Below, one piece after another: positions 33,415-42,416 of a stretch of DNA of 64,000 bases. Under the pieces are notes generated by a model. That model worked only from the letters and a program-made list of their open reading frames with translations, searched no databases and was not told where the DNA came from. The translations under genes were made by a program, and so were the position numbers. This DNA comes from Micromonospora tarapacensis (lineage in GTDB: Bacteria > Actinomycetota > Actinomycetes > Mycobacteriales > Micromonosporaceae), in contig NZ_JAHCDI010000004.1 in the NCBI RefSeq assembly GCF_019697375.1, positions 1,103,324 through 1,167,323 of the forward strand, read 5' to 3'. The stretch's first letter is position 1; each line of letters opens with the position of its first letter.

Positions 33415-34778
33415 GGCTGCGCCACCATCCTCTGCAACGCCGACTCCGCCGCCGCGCTCAGCCGCTGCACGTCGTCGACGTCGTCACCGATGCAGATCGC
33501 GTAGACGCGCCCGTACGGTTCCCGGCCGGCCAGGAGCGCGGCGTTCAGCGTGGCGAAGTTGTTGATCAGTACGCCGGGCGCGCCGGTTTCGCGCGTGGCG
33601 TGGCCGGGCTGGTACAGCAGCCCGCCGAGGGCACGGCGCACCTCGTCGAAGCCGTGGGCCCGGCCGGGCCGCAGTTCGACGGCGGTCGCGAGCGCGTACC
33701 GGCCGGCGGTCACGAAGCGCTCGGCGACCCGGTTCTGGTAGGTCGCCATGTTGAATCTCGCGTTGATCTCCAGGCAGGGGTGGAGCGTGCCGTCCGCGGC
33801 CAGGATCGCGTCGACGCCGACCAGTCCGAAATACCCCTCGCCGGCCAGCGCCTTGCCGATCACCTGGGCGGCGTCCTCCAGTTGGGTGACCTGGTCGGGC
33901 CGCAGCGGTGGGGGGAACAGGTGGCCGCGGTGCACGCCGTTGGCGGTGAGGGCCGCCTTCACGGTCTCGAACCGCACCTGCCCGTCGCGGCCGAGGATGA
34001 ACTGGTAGTTGAGGTCGGCCTGCTTGTCCAGCCACCGTTCCACCACCACCGAGACGGCGCCGGTGCCGCCGCGACGAGCCAGCATGCGGAGCAACCGCTC
34101 GCCGCGACGAGGGCTGTCCAGCACCACCATGCCGCGGCCGGAGACGCCGAGCGACTCCTTGACCACGACCCGGTTCCCCCCGGTGAGGTGGGTGTCGAGC
34201 GCCGCCGCCAACTCGTCCAGGGTGCGGCACACCGCGCCGGGCACCGGGGTCAGGCCCGCGGCGTCGACGAGTTCCCGGCTGAAGATCTTTCCGTTGACCC
34301 GCTTGCAGATGGCCGCACTCGGCGTGGCCAACGGGATGCCCACCACCTCGGCGAGCCGTTCCTCGTCGGTCGAGACCCCCAGCGGCAGCAGGTAGGTGCG
34401 GCCGTCGGCCAGCGCGGCGAGATCGGCCAGCAACCGCGGCGAGGCCAGTGCGTCGGCGGTGACGCACCGATCCGGCTCGCTGTGGTCGACGACCAGCCGG
34501 GTGCCCGTCGCCAGACCGAGCGACTCCAGGTAGGCCGCGTACCCGGGGTCCACCGGAGCCTTGAGTACGACGGCGTCGACCTCCTCGCTGAGCAGGACGC
34601 CCACCTCCTCCATCCGGTTCACCGTGGCCAGCGCGAAGGACAGGCCGGTGCCGGGCAGCCGTGGCTCGCCCCGCGCCCAGGCCCGCTCGACCTCGAAGTT
34701 GTTCAGATAGACGAAGCGGGCGCCCGCGTCACCGACGAGGGCTGTCTTGAGCCTGGTGGTGAAGCCGTCCCCGGCCAC
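33411..34778 (-). CDS. ATP-grasp amino acid:ACP ligase, BtrJ-like, 455 aa
   Basis: Predicted to charge the neighbouring ACP with an amino acid using ATP. Seen: 'FVYLNNFEVERAWARGEPRL' near the N-terminus, 'AAICKRVNGKIFSRELVDAA', 'NRVVVKESLGVSGRGMVVLD' (ATP-binding Lys), 'VVVERWLDKQADLNYQFIL', and 'LHPCLEINARFNMATYQNRV' (metal ligands Glu and Asn). This layout matches BtrJ-type ligases. The GTG at 34778 has GGAGGCTGAC upstream. It overlaps the decarboxylase gene by four bases, so the loading and decarboxylation enzymes are co-produced. Confidence 0.85.
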   Translation of the reverse strand: MAGDGFTTRLKTALVGDAGARFVYLNNFEVERAWARGEPRLPGTGLSFALATVNRMEEVGVLLSEEVDAVVLKAPVDPGYAAYLESLGLATGTRLVVDHSEPDRCVTADALASPRLLADLAALADGRTYLLPLGVSTDEERLAEVVGIPLATPSAAICKRVNGKIFSRELVDAAGLTPVPGAVCRTLDELAAALDTHLTGGNRVVVKESLGVSGRGMVVLDSPRRGERLLRMLARRGGTGAVSVVVERWLDKQADLNYQFILGRDGQVRFETVKAALTANGVHRGHLFPPPLRPDQVTQLEDAAQVIGKALAGEGYFGLVGVDAILAADGTLHPCLEINARFNMATYQNRVAERFVTAGRYALATAVELRPGRAHGFDEVRRALGGLLYQPGHATRETGAPGVLINNFATLNAALLAGREPYGRVYAICIGDDVDDVQRLSAAAESALQRMVAQP

Positions 34779-34779
34779 G

Positions 34780-35805
34780 TCAGCCTCCTTCTCCGGCGCG
34801 GACGACGACCGCGCAGAACGTGCCGCTCTGACCGGCGGAGACCAGCAGCAGCGTGTCGCCGGGACGGACCGCGCCCTCGGCGCGGGCGGTCGCCAGGTTC
34901 AGGAACGGGTCAGCGCAGAAGCAGTGCGCCAGTTTCGGCACATTTTCCAGATAGATGCGGTCGATGGGAAGCCCGAGTTCCTTCGCCGCGGTGTTCCAGG
35001 AGAACCGGTTGACGTTGTGCGGCAGCACCAGGGAGACGTCGTCGAGGCACCGGCCCGCGTCGTCGAGGGCGTCGCGGATCACCGCCGCCAGCGTCGGCAC
35101 GTAGATCCGGTGGTAGCGGTGGCGCAGCTCGCCCGACATGTTGCGGGACCGGTGGTACCCGCCCAGGGTGCGCCGGGCCAGCCCCAGCAAGGCGTCGCCG
35201 GGGCCGCCCAGCCCCACCAGGGCGGCGGCCGAGGCGTCGCCGAGCAGGGTGGTCCCGGGCAGGTGTCGGGTCACCCGGGACAGCACCTTCTCGCCGACCA
35301 GGACGAGCGCCGTGGCGTCCGCCGGCTCCGCCCGCAGCAGGCACTCCACGACCCGCAGGGCGAACAGGCCGGTCACGCAGTCCAGATGGGACATCGCGAA
35401 GGCGCGCGCCCGATCCAGGCCCAGCTGCTGGCGCAGCAGATCGACCGGGCGCAGCCCCGCCGGCGCGACGTGCGCCGTGGTGTGCCCGTGGACGAGGTAG
35501 CGGACCCGGGACCGGTCGACTCCGGCCAGTGCCCGCTCACCGCTGGCGAGCAGCATGTCCAGCGTGGTCAGCGCACCGGCGGATGCCACCCGGTCGAGTC
35601 CCAGGAACCGGGTGAAGAGGACGACCTCGCCGTCGGGAAGCCCGATGCGGTCGCCCAGGTCGGCGACCGCGATGGACTCGCCGGGCACGAACGGCACCAC
35701 GGCACGCAGGTGCAGCCCGGCGGCCGGGACGCCGGGCGGGAGGGCCGGCCCGCGCGGCGGTGCGACCGTGCGGCGCGTCGTCGCGGCGTCGTCAGTAGGT
35801 GCCAC
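34780..35805 (-). CDS. KAS-III-type ketosynthase, 341 aa
   Basis: Seen: catalytic Cys143 in 'AFAMSHLDCVTGLFALRVVE', 'LLGDASAAALVGLGGPGD', 'DVSLVLPHNVNRFSWNTAAK' (His in PHN) and 'LAHCFCADPFLNLATA' where FabH has its Asn loop. The C-terminus 'DTLLLVSAGQSGTFCAVVV' is normal for the family. It probably extends or transfers the acyl/aminoacyl-ACP made by the BtrIJK-like trio. The GTG at 35805 overlaps the carbamoyltransferase gene by 14 bases. A Cys-less paralogue is encoded in the same operon. Confidence 0.85.
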   Translation of the reverse strand: MAPTDDAATTRRTVAPPRGPALPPGVPAAGLHLRAVVPFVPGESIAVADLGDRIGLPDGEVVLFTRFLGLDRVASAGALTTLDMLLASGERALAGVDRSRVRYLVHGHTTAHVAPAGLRPVDLLRQQLGLDRARAFAMSHLDCVTGLFALRVVECLLRAEPADATALVLVGEKVLSRVTRHLPGTTLLGDASAAALVGLGGPGDALLGLARRTLGGYHRSRNMSGELRHRYHRIYVPTLAAVIRDALDDAGRCLDDVSLVLPHNVNRFSWNTAAKELGLPIDRIYLENVPKLAHCFCADPFLNLATARAEGAVRPGDTLLLVSAGQSGTFCAVVVRAGEGG

Positions 35806-36763
35806 GACACCACTCCAGCACCGCCATGGCGCTGTACATCTTGTTCTCGGCCTGGTCGAAGGCGATGGCGGTCGGTCCGTCGAGCACCTCGGCGCTGACC
35901 TCCTCGCCCCGGTGGGCGGGCAGGTCGTGCATGAACACGGCCCTCGGGGCGAGCGCCATCACCTCCGCCGTCACCTGGAACGGTGCGAACACCTCGCGCC
36001 AGTCGGCGTCGGGCTTGCTGGTCCCGGTGGTCTGCCAGCGGGTGGTGTAGACGACGTCGACGTCTTTCGGCAGCTCGGCCAGGTCGTGGCGCTCGCGCAC
36101 GACGGCACCCCGGGCCGCCGTGGCCGCCGCGCGCCGGTGGACCTCGGGCGCGAGGCCGTACCCCGGCGGGGTACGCAGCTCCAGGTGGACCCCCGGGTAG
36201 CGGCTGAGCCCTCGGGTGAGTGCCGACGCGGTGTTGTTGCCCTCGCCGACGTACAGCACGCGCAGGCCGTCGACGGAGCCGAACCGCAGCGTGAGGGTGG
36301 TCAGGTCGGCCAGGGCCTGGGTGGGGTGCTCGTCGGCGCTCATGGCGTTGACGACCGCCATCCGGTGCTGCCGGGCCCAGACCCGCATCTCGGTCGGGTC
36401 GTCGGCGGTGCGCGCCACCAGCACGTCCAGCATCCCGGACAGCACCCGCCCGGTGTCGTCGCTGCTCTCGCCGGTGTTGAGTTGGAGGTCACCCGGCCCG
36501 TACGCGATGACCCCGGCGCCGAGCCGGAGCGCGCCGGAGGTGAACGCGGTGCGGGTGCGCGTCGAGGTCCGGCGGAAGTAGATCCCCACGACCGTTCCGG
36601 CGAGCGTGGCGCCGGGGGTGCCCGCAGGTCGGCTGCTCGCGGTGCTGGCCGGCCCGCCGGCCCGCCGCGCGTGCGCGGCGCCGCGCTCGACGATGTCCCG
36701 CAGCGTCCCGTCGTCCAGGTCGTCCAGGGAGATCAGGTGCCGGGTGCTACCGTCGTTCGCCAT
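35792..36763 (-). CDS. Ornithine-carbamoyltransferase-like enzyme with HDLP motif, 323 aa
   Basis: It transfers a carbamoyl group from carbamoyl phosphate to an amine. Seen: carbamoyl-phosphate motif 'FRRTSTRTRTAF' (residues 63-74), 'ADEHPTQALADL' (His146-Gln149), and 'AVFMHDLPAHRGEEVS' (residues 275-290), where ornithine carbamoyltransferases have His-Cys-Leu-Pro; here the Cys is Asp280. That position contacts the amine substrate, so ornithine is unlikely. Known: viomycin/capreomycin clusters use an OTC relative to make beta-ureidoalanine from 2,3-diaminopropionate. The SbnA/SbnB genes directly upstream make the same proposal attractive here. The ATG at 36763 follows AAAGGTGGG. Confidence 0.88.
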   Translation of the reverse strand: MANDGSTRHLISLDDLDDGTLRDIVERGAAHARRAGGPASTASSRPAGTPGATLAGTVVGIYFRRTSTRTRTAFTSGALRLGAGVIAYGPGDLQLNTGESSDDTGRVLSGMLDVLVARTADDPTEMRVWARQHRMAVVNAMSADEHPTQALADLTTLTLRFGSVDGLRVLYVGEGNNTASALTRGLSRYPGVHLELRTPPGYGLAPEVHRRAAATAARGAVVRERHDLAELPKDVDVVYTTRWQTTGTSKPDADWREVFAPFQVTAEVMALAPRAVFMHDLPAHRGEEVSAEVLDGPTAIAFDQAENKMYSAMAVLEWCRGTY

Positions 36764-36802
36764 CCGGCATCCCACCTTTCGGGTTGGCGTGCCACGGGAT
36801 CC

Positions 36803-37807
36803 CTACCATCGCTCGACCTCCGCGAAGAATTCCGGCACCGCCGTGACGCGGCCGGAGCCGCGACCGGCGGTGAAGATCTCCAGGCCCACGGCGAGATCGA
36901 GGACGCCGAGCCCGAACGGCGAGAAGACGTGGGGTTTGTCCCGGCCCAGCGCCACCTCGTCGAGCAGGAGTTGGGCCAGGGTCGCGTCGATGAAGTCGCG
37001 GTGGCCGAACTTCTGCTCTGCCAGGTGGGCCGAGGTGCCGGCGGTGAGGCAGTGGTCCACGTCGTCGACGATGTTGTGCGCGGCGGCGATGACGTCCGGT
37101 CCGAGGTCGCGCAGGGAGATGTTCAGGACGGTCTGCCCCGCGACGAAGGTCCCCGGGTCGAGGAGGTACGGCTCGGTGGCGGTCGTGGCCAACAGGACGA
37201 TGTCGGCGCCGGTCACGGCATCGGTCAGGTCGTCGGCCACCGATGCCGGGTAGCCCAGGGACTCGGTGTGGTCGGCGTACCGCCGGGCGTAGCCCGCGAC
37301 GGTGTCGTGGACCGTGACCCGCCCGATCGACCAGCGCAGCGATGCCAGGAACTCCAGGATGTTGCGGGCGATGATTCCCGCGCCGATCACCGCGACCCGG
37401 GCCGCCGTGCGGGAGCCGTGGATCCGCTCCGCGGCCAGGGCGGCCGAGGCCGCCGTCCGGGCGGCACTGATCTGCGCCGCCTCGAGACAGGCGAAGGGAT
37501 ATCCGGTCGCGAAGTCGTTGAGCACCAGCACGGCCGAGGCGCGCGGGATGTTGCGGGTGATGTTGTCGGGGAAGCTGGCGATCCACTTGATGCCCGCCAC
37601 GCCCGGATCGCCGCGCAGAAACGCCGGCAGGGCGATGATCCGCGCGTTCGGCTTCTCCGGGAAGCGCAGGAAGTAGCTGTTCGGGTTCACCGTCTCGCCG
37701 CGATGATGCGCCAGGTAGGTCTCGCGTACCCGGTCGACGAGTTCCGGCCGCGACTGTTCCACGACGGCCCGGATGTCCTTGCCGCCCATCAGGTGGAAGG
37801 GGAACAC
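36803..37807 (-). CDS. sbnB: SbnB-like dehydrogenase for L-2,3-diaminopropionate, 334 aa
   Basis: Ornithine-cyclodeaminase-family NAD enzyme. In staphyloferrin B synthesis SbnB oxidatively cleaves N-(2-amino-2-carboxyethyl)-glutamate to 2,3-diaminopropionate and 2-oxoglutarate. Seen: 'NPNSYFLRFPEKPNARIIAL', 'GIKWIASFPDNITRNIPRAS' (family Lys), 'ARVAVIGAGIIARNILEFLA' (nucleotide-binding fold), 'IVLLATTATEPYL' and 'NISLRDLGPDVIAAAHNIVD' (Asp region). Immediately downstream of the SbnA gene (six bases), the standard pairing. Confidence 0.93.
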   Translation of the reverse strand: MFPFHLMGGKDIRAVVEQSRPELVDRVRETYLAHHRGETVNPNSYFLRFPEKPNARIIALPAFLRGDPGVAGIKWIASFPDNITRNIPRASAVLVLNDFATGYPFACLEAAQISAARTAASAALAAERIHGSRTAARVAVIGAGIIARNILEFLASLRWSIGRVTVHDTVAGYARRYADHTESLGYPASVADDLTDAVTGADIVLLATTATEPYLLDPGTFVAGQTVLNISLRDLGPDVIAAAHNIVDDVDHCLTAGTSAHLAEQKFGHRDFIDATLAQLLLDEVALGRDKPHVFSPFGLGVLDLAVGLEIFTAGRGSGRVTAVPEFFAEVERW

Positions 37808-37813
37808 GGCGGC

Positions 37814-38818
37814 TCAGCTCCTCAGCGGTGACAACCGCGGCTGGTCGTCGGTGGCCGGTACCAGGCAGGCCGCGCCGAACCGCTCGGTCACCCAGTCGTC
37901 GTCGTAGATCGTCCGCACGTATCGGTCGCCGAGGTCGGGGGAGATGCCCACGACGCGCGAGCCGGCCGGTAGGTCGGGCGCGCGTTGCAGGATCGCCGAG
38001 ACGACCGAGCCGGTCGAGCCGCCGGCGAACAGCCCGTGCCGGCGCGCGAGCCAGCGGCAGGCCCGGACGGTGTCCGCCTCGGCCACCAGGACCACCTCGT
38101 CCACGACCTCCGGCCGGAAGATCTCCGGCCGGCGGCTGGCGCCGATCCCGGGAATGTACCGACGCGCCGCTGGAGACCCGAAGTTGACGGACCCGACCGC
38201 GTCCACGGCCACGATCCGGGTGCCCGGCGAGGCGGTGCGGAAGTGGCTGACGCACCCCATCAGCGTGCCGGAGGTGCCGGTGCCGACGAACAGGAAGTCG
38301 ATGTCGGAGAGTTCGGCCGTGATCGCGGCGGCCGTGCACCGGTCGTGCACGAACCAGTTCGCCGGGTTCGCGTACTGGTTCAGCCACACCAGGTCCGGGT
38401 CCTCGGTGAGAAGCTGCTCGATGTAGGAGATGCGGCTGCCGAGGTAGCCGCCGCTGGCGTCCAGCCAGTCCACCCCGACGACGTCGGCTCCCAGCGCGCG
38501 CATCACCGCCACGCACTGCGGGGACGTGTTCGGGTCGGTGACGCAGAGGAAGTGGTAGCCCTTCTCGGCCGACACCATCGCGAGCGCCACGCCCAGACTG
38601 CCGGAGGACGATTCGACCAGCCGGCCGTCGGGCCGCAGAATTCCCCGTTGCTCGGCGTCGGTCACCATGTTCAGGGCCGTCTTCAGCTTTATCGACCCAG
38701 CCGGATTGAGGCCCTCTATCTTGAGATAGAGGTCGAGGTGCTCCGCCACGCCGGTGAGGTGCAGGAAGACATCGTCCAGGATTATCTCGTACGTGTGCTC
38801 AAATATCACCGATGTCAA
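37814..38818 (-). CDS. sbnA: SbnA-like PLP synthase for L-2,3-diaminopropionate, 334 aa
   Basis: Cysteine-synthase-fold enzyme that joins O-phosphoserine and glutamate in the first step of 2,3-diaminopropionate synthesis. Seen: PLP lysine Lys44 in 'GLNPAGSIKLKTALNM', 'LVESSSGSLGVALAMVSAEK' (substrate loop), 'VGTGTSGTLMGCVSHFR' (phosphate-binding glycine loop) and 'GLFAGGSTGSVVSAILQ'. The start is a TTG at 38818 or a GTG at 38809. It is the first gene of the eleven-gene minus-strand operon running to AcpS, so diaminopropionate is probably a building block of the product. Confidence 0.92.
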   Translation of the reverse strand: MTSVIFEHTYEIILDDVFLHLTGVAEHLDLYLKIEGLNPAGSIKLKTALNMVTDAEQRGILRPDGRLVESSSGSLGVALAMVSAEKGYHFLCVTDPNTSPQCVAVMRALGADVVGVDWLDASGGYLGSRISYIEQLLTEDPDLVWLNQYANPANWFVHDRCTAAAITAELSDIDFLFVGTGTSGTLMGCVSHFRTASPGTRIVAVDAVGSVNFGSPAARRYIPGIGASRRPEIFRPEVVDEVVLVAEADTVRACRWLARRHGLFAGGSTGSVVSAILQRAPDLPAGSRVVGISPDLGDRYVRTIYDDDWVTERFGAACLVPATDDQPRLSPLRS

Positions 38819-39090
38819 CCCCGATCAATGTCGATTCAAGGCCGCACGACACATGGACGATCTCCGCCGGCGGTCCCGTCCGGCGATCTTCGTTTTCCGA
38901 TCGACGAACGCCAGAATAGGCGGGGCCGACCTGCCGCAACAGGCAAGAAGGCGGCAGCTTCGCCGGTCGACGCGGCGGCGGACCGGTAGCTGCGGGGCAG
39001 TGGAATTGCCGCCCGGATGCCTGGTGCGCGACGCCCGGGCGTGTCCTACTGGGTGCGGATCCGTAGCCGACGTGGGGGTGTGAGACCGGC
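38819..39090. promoter_or_regulatory. Divergent promoter region, SbnA operon / condensation gene
   Basis: 272 bp between outward-facing starts with no supported gene. It should hold the promoter of the eleven-gene precursor operon. No direct or inverted repeat strong enough to call an operator was seen. Confidence 0.45.
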
Positions 39091-40478
39091 ATGCGTCCTT
39101 CATCGGCGGGCAGTGCCGTCGCCGCGACGGACGGCCGCGACCTGAGCGTCGGGCAGGAAGCGCTGTGGTTTCTCTACCAACTGGCGCCGGAGAGCAGCGC
39201 CTACAACGTGTCCGGGGCGCTGAATCTGCACTTCCCGGTCGACGTCGCGACGCTCGGATCGGCGGTCGCCCGCACGACGGCCGGCAACAGCGTACTCAAC
39301 GCGGTCTTCCGGGCCGTTGCCGGCGAGGTCCGGCGCTTTCCGGGCGGTGCCGGGGCGGTGCGGCCGGCGCTGGAGGTGCACGAGCTGGCCACCGACGACC
39401 ACGCGGTGCGGGATTTCGCGCGGGACTGGGCGCAGCGGCCGTTCCAGCTCGACCGGCAACCACCGGTCCGGGTCGCGCTGCTGCGCCGCGGTGCCGCCGG
39501 CCCCGACCTGCTGCTGATGGCCGGGCACCACATCGCGCTGGACAACGCCTCCCAACTGCTGGTCATCCGCGAGATCCTCGACCAGTACGCGGCTCTCACC
39601 GCGGGAGCCGAACGCCCCGTGGTGGACACCGGCGCGGATTTCGACCGGTTCGTGCGGCGGGAGCGGGGGTTCCTCGGCTCGACCCGCGCGGCGTCGGCCC
39701 GCGCGTACTGGCGCCGCGAGCTGACCGGCGTGGGGAGGCCACCGGCCTGCCGGCCGACCTGCCGAGACCCGCGGTGTACCGCTTCGTCGGCGCCGAGGTC
39801 GGTGTCGCGCTGCCGGCGGACCTGCTGGCGCGGGTCGAGGCGGCCTGTGCGGCGGAGAACGTCACCCCCTTCGCCTATCTGCTGTCGGTGTTCCAACTGC
39901 TGCTGCACACGGCGAGTGGCGACACCGACTTCATCGTCGGTTACAACGTGTCGGTCCGGCCCGGCCGGACGTTCCGGGACGCCGTGGGCTACTTCGTCAA
40001 CACCCTGCTGCTGCGGGCCCGGGTCGAGCCGGACGGCTCCTTCCCCGCGCTGCTGCGCCGCACCAGCGAACGACTGTGGCCGGGACTGATCCATCGCGAC
40101 TACCCGTTCGCCCTGATGCCCCGGCTCGTCGACGCCCGACGCGACCCCAGCCGGGCCGGGCTGATCTCGACGTTGTTCGTGATGGGCGCCGACGATCCCG
40201 CAGACCCCTTCTTCGGCATCGTCGTGCCGGGCCACCGCGTCGAACGGGCCGGCCTCACCGTGTCGCAGTTCGACGTGCCGCAGCAACTCGGTCAGTTCGA
40301 CCTGACGCTGCAGGTGCTCCGGCACGCTCCGGCCGGGCGCGCCGAGCTGAAACTCAAGTACAACACCTCGCTGTTCACCGCCGACACGGCCGGCCGCCTG
40401 GCCGACGGCTACCTCGGGCTGCTCCGCGCCGCCGCAGACGGGACGCTCCCGCCGAGGCTGGCCGAGATCGACCGCTGA
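39091..40478 (+). CDS. Stand-alone NRPS condensation domain, about 462 aa (frameshift)
   Basis: Free-standing C domain expected to join carrier-bound intermediates. Seen: 'LSVGQEALWFLYQLAPESSA' (C1), 'LLLMAGHHIALDNASQLLVI' (C3, HHxxxD kept but the following Gly is Asn), 'IVGYNVSVRPGRTFRDAVGY' and 'FVNTLLLRARV' (C5 region), and 'FDVPQQLGQFDLTLQV'. The second half is one frame off; a G lost in the run at 39732-39735 accounts for this. The ATG at 39091 is the first good start. No carrier or adenylation domain is attached. Confidence 0.88.
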
Positions 40479-40551
40479 CGCCACCCGCGGCGCACCCCCG
40501 CCGGGTTGGTCCCGGCCGCCGGGGATGCCCCACCGTCCACCGCCGTGCGCA

Positions 40552-40570
40552 ACCGTCCGGACCGGACGGT
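40552..40570. terminator. Inverted repeat between convergent genes
   Basis: ACCGTCCGG (40552-40560) and CCGGACGGT (40562-40570) are perfect complements around a single A, with a related half-site at 40581-40594. They lie between the convergent condensation and ABC transporter genes. Confidence 0.45.
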
Positions 40571-40605
40571 CGCACACCCGCCGTCCGGTCCGGGTCAGCG
40601 TCGGC

Positions 40606-42396
40606 TCACCGGTAGGCGCGCGACTGGAGCCCGTACAGCTCGGCGTACAGGCCGCGCGCGGCGATGAGCTCCTGGTGGCTGCCCTGCTCGCGGATCCGTC
40701 CCCCGTCCAGGACCACGATCAGGTCCGCCATCCGCACGGTGGAGAACCGGTGCGACACGAGCACGGTGACCGCACCCGAGGCCCGACCGGCGCGCGCGGT
40801 CTCGGCGAATCGCTCGAACAGGGCGTGCTCGGTGTGTGCGTCGAGCGCCGCGGTGGGTTCGTCGAAGACGACCAGCAGGGGAGTGGTGTCCATCAGGCCG
40901 CGGGCCAGCGCCAACTTCTGCCACTGCCCGCCGGACAGGTCGGCGCCGTCCGGCCAGCGGGCGCCCAACTGGGTGCGCAGCCCGGCGGGGAGCGCGGTGA
41001 CCACGCCGGTCGCCCCGCCGCGCTCCAGCGCCGCCCGCACCGTGGCCGTCTCCTGCATCCGGGGCAGGTCGCCGACCCCGACCGTCTCCGACACCAGGAA
41101 CTCGAACGACGCGAAGTCCTGGAACGCGGCCGACACCCGCGCCCGCCACTGGTCACCAGGGAGACGAGCGACGTCGACGCCGTCGACCAAGATGCTGCCG
41201 CGAACCGGCGAATAGAAGCCGCACAACAGCTTGACCAGTGTGGTCTTGCCGGCGCCGTTGTCGCCGACGAGCGCGACGACCGTGCCGGCGGGCAGCCGCA
41301 GCGAGATGTCGGAGAGCACCTCGCGGCCCCCCTCGGCCCGCGGGTACCCGAAGCTGACCCCGCGCAGCTCGATGGCGTTCCGCAGGGTCTCCGGAACCGG
41401 GGCGGGATCGGTGAGCGGCCGGCGCGCCCGGGCGGCCTCCGCCGCCAGCCACCGGAACCGCCGCGCCACCGCCAGGACGAACAGGAACTCCGTGCCGTAC
41501 TGCACCGCCAGCCCGACCGTGCCGGTCAGTTGCGCGGCCACGCCGACCACCAGCGCCACGTCACCGGGCGTCGCGCGCCCGCTCGTCGCGAGGATCAGCA
41601 CCAGCCCGATCGCACCGACGTACCCCAGGGCGGAGACCACGCCGTCGACGGTCTGCAGGCCGGCGCCGCGCCAGTCCGCGTGGTTGCGTTGCCGCAGTAC
41701 GGCCGCCGCGCTGCGGTGATGGCGGGTGCGGACGACGTCGACGAGGTCGAACACGCGCAGCTCCTTGCCGGCCGCGGCGGAGGTGCCCAGCTCGAACAGG
41801 TGCCGGCGGAGGCGTTCCGGCTCGCTGGTGGCCTCCTGGGCGGCCACCTTGAGATCGCGGCTGATCTTGCCCAGCCAGAAGGAGAGCATCGACAGCACCG
41901 GCAGCAGCAGGAGCAGCGGATGGACCATCAGGAGCAGCACCGCGCTGACGCCCAGGGCCGCGCCGACCCGCAGCAGACCGGCCGTCGCGTTCACCATGCC
42001 GGACAGCCGGCCCTGCTCCTCGCGGACCCGGTGCGCCTGGTCCAGGTATTCGGGCCGCTCGTGGTGCGCCAGCCCGTCGGTGCCGCCCATCAGCGTCATC
42101 AGCCGCTGGCTGGCCAGCGCGCCGGCCCGTTCCATCACCGTGAACAGGCAGTCCACGTAGTAGAAGACGCAGGTCAAGGCACCGCCGGAGATCAGCGCCA
42201 GCAGGCCGGCCGCCAGGAGGCCGCGCTCCAGGTCGCCGGCGATCGCGGCGTCGACGATCAGTTTGACGCTCCAGGCGGCGATCGGCACCGCGACCGCGAA
42301 CACCACGCCGGTGAGGAGCTGGCCGGTGGCGTGCCAGGGAGCGGCGCGGAACCCGATGCCCATCAGGGACACGTACGCCCGGAATGTCTCACGCAT
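40606..42396 (-). CDS. ABC transporter, fused membrane/ATPase subunit, 596 aa
   Basis: Half-transporter expected to export the product. Seen: an N-terminal membrane domain with about six helices ('LLTGVVFAVAVPIAAWSVKL', 'LLLMVHPLLLLLPVLSML', 'LGYVGAIGLVLILATSG'), then Walker A 'VALVGDNGAGKTTLVKLLCG', signature 'LSGGQWQKLALARGLM', Walker B 'LLVVFDEPTAALD' and switch 'VTVLVSHRFSTVRMADLIVV'. The ATG at 42396 has GGGAGC upstream. It is 20 bases after the second transporter gene; the two probably form a heterodimer. Confidence 0.93.
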   Translation of the reverse strand: MRETFRAYVSLMGIGFRAAPWHATGQLLTGVVFAVAVPIAAWSVKLIVDAAIAGDLERGLLAAGLLALISGGALTCVFYYVDCLFTVMERAGALASQRLMTLMGGTDGLAHHERPEYLDQAHRVREEQGRLSGMVNATAGLLRVGAALGVSAVLLLMVHPLLLLLPVLSMLSFWLGKISRDLKVAAQEATSEPERLRRHLFELGTSAAAGKELRVFDLVDVVRTRHHRSAAAVLRQRNHADWRGAGLQTVDGVVSALGYVGAIGLVLILATSGRATPGDVALVVGVAAQLTGTVGLAVQYGTEFLFVLAVARRFRWLAAEAARARRPLTDPAPVPETLRNAIELRGVSFGYPRAEGGREVLSDISLRLPAGTVVALVGDNGAGKTTLVKLLCGFYSPVRGSILVDGVDVARLPGDQWRARVSAAFQDFASFEFLVSETVGVGDLPRMQETATVRAALERGGATGVVTALPAGLRTQLGARWPDGADLSGGQWQKLALARGLMDTTPLLVVFDEPTAALDAHTEHALFERFAETARAGRASGAVTVLVSHRFSTVRMADLIVVLDGGRIREQGSHQELIAARGLYAELYGLQSRAYR

Positions 42397-42416
42397 CTTC
42401 GCTCCCTGATCCGGTG

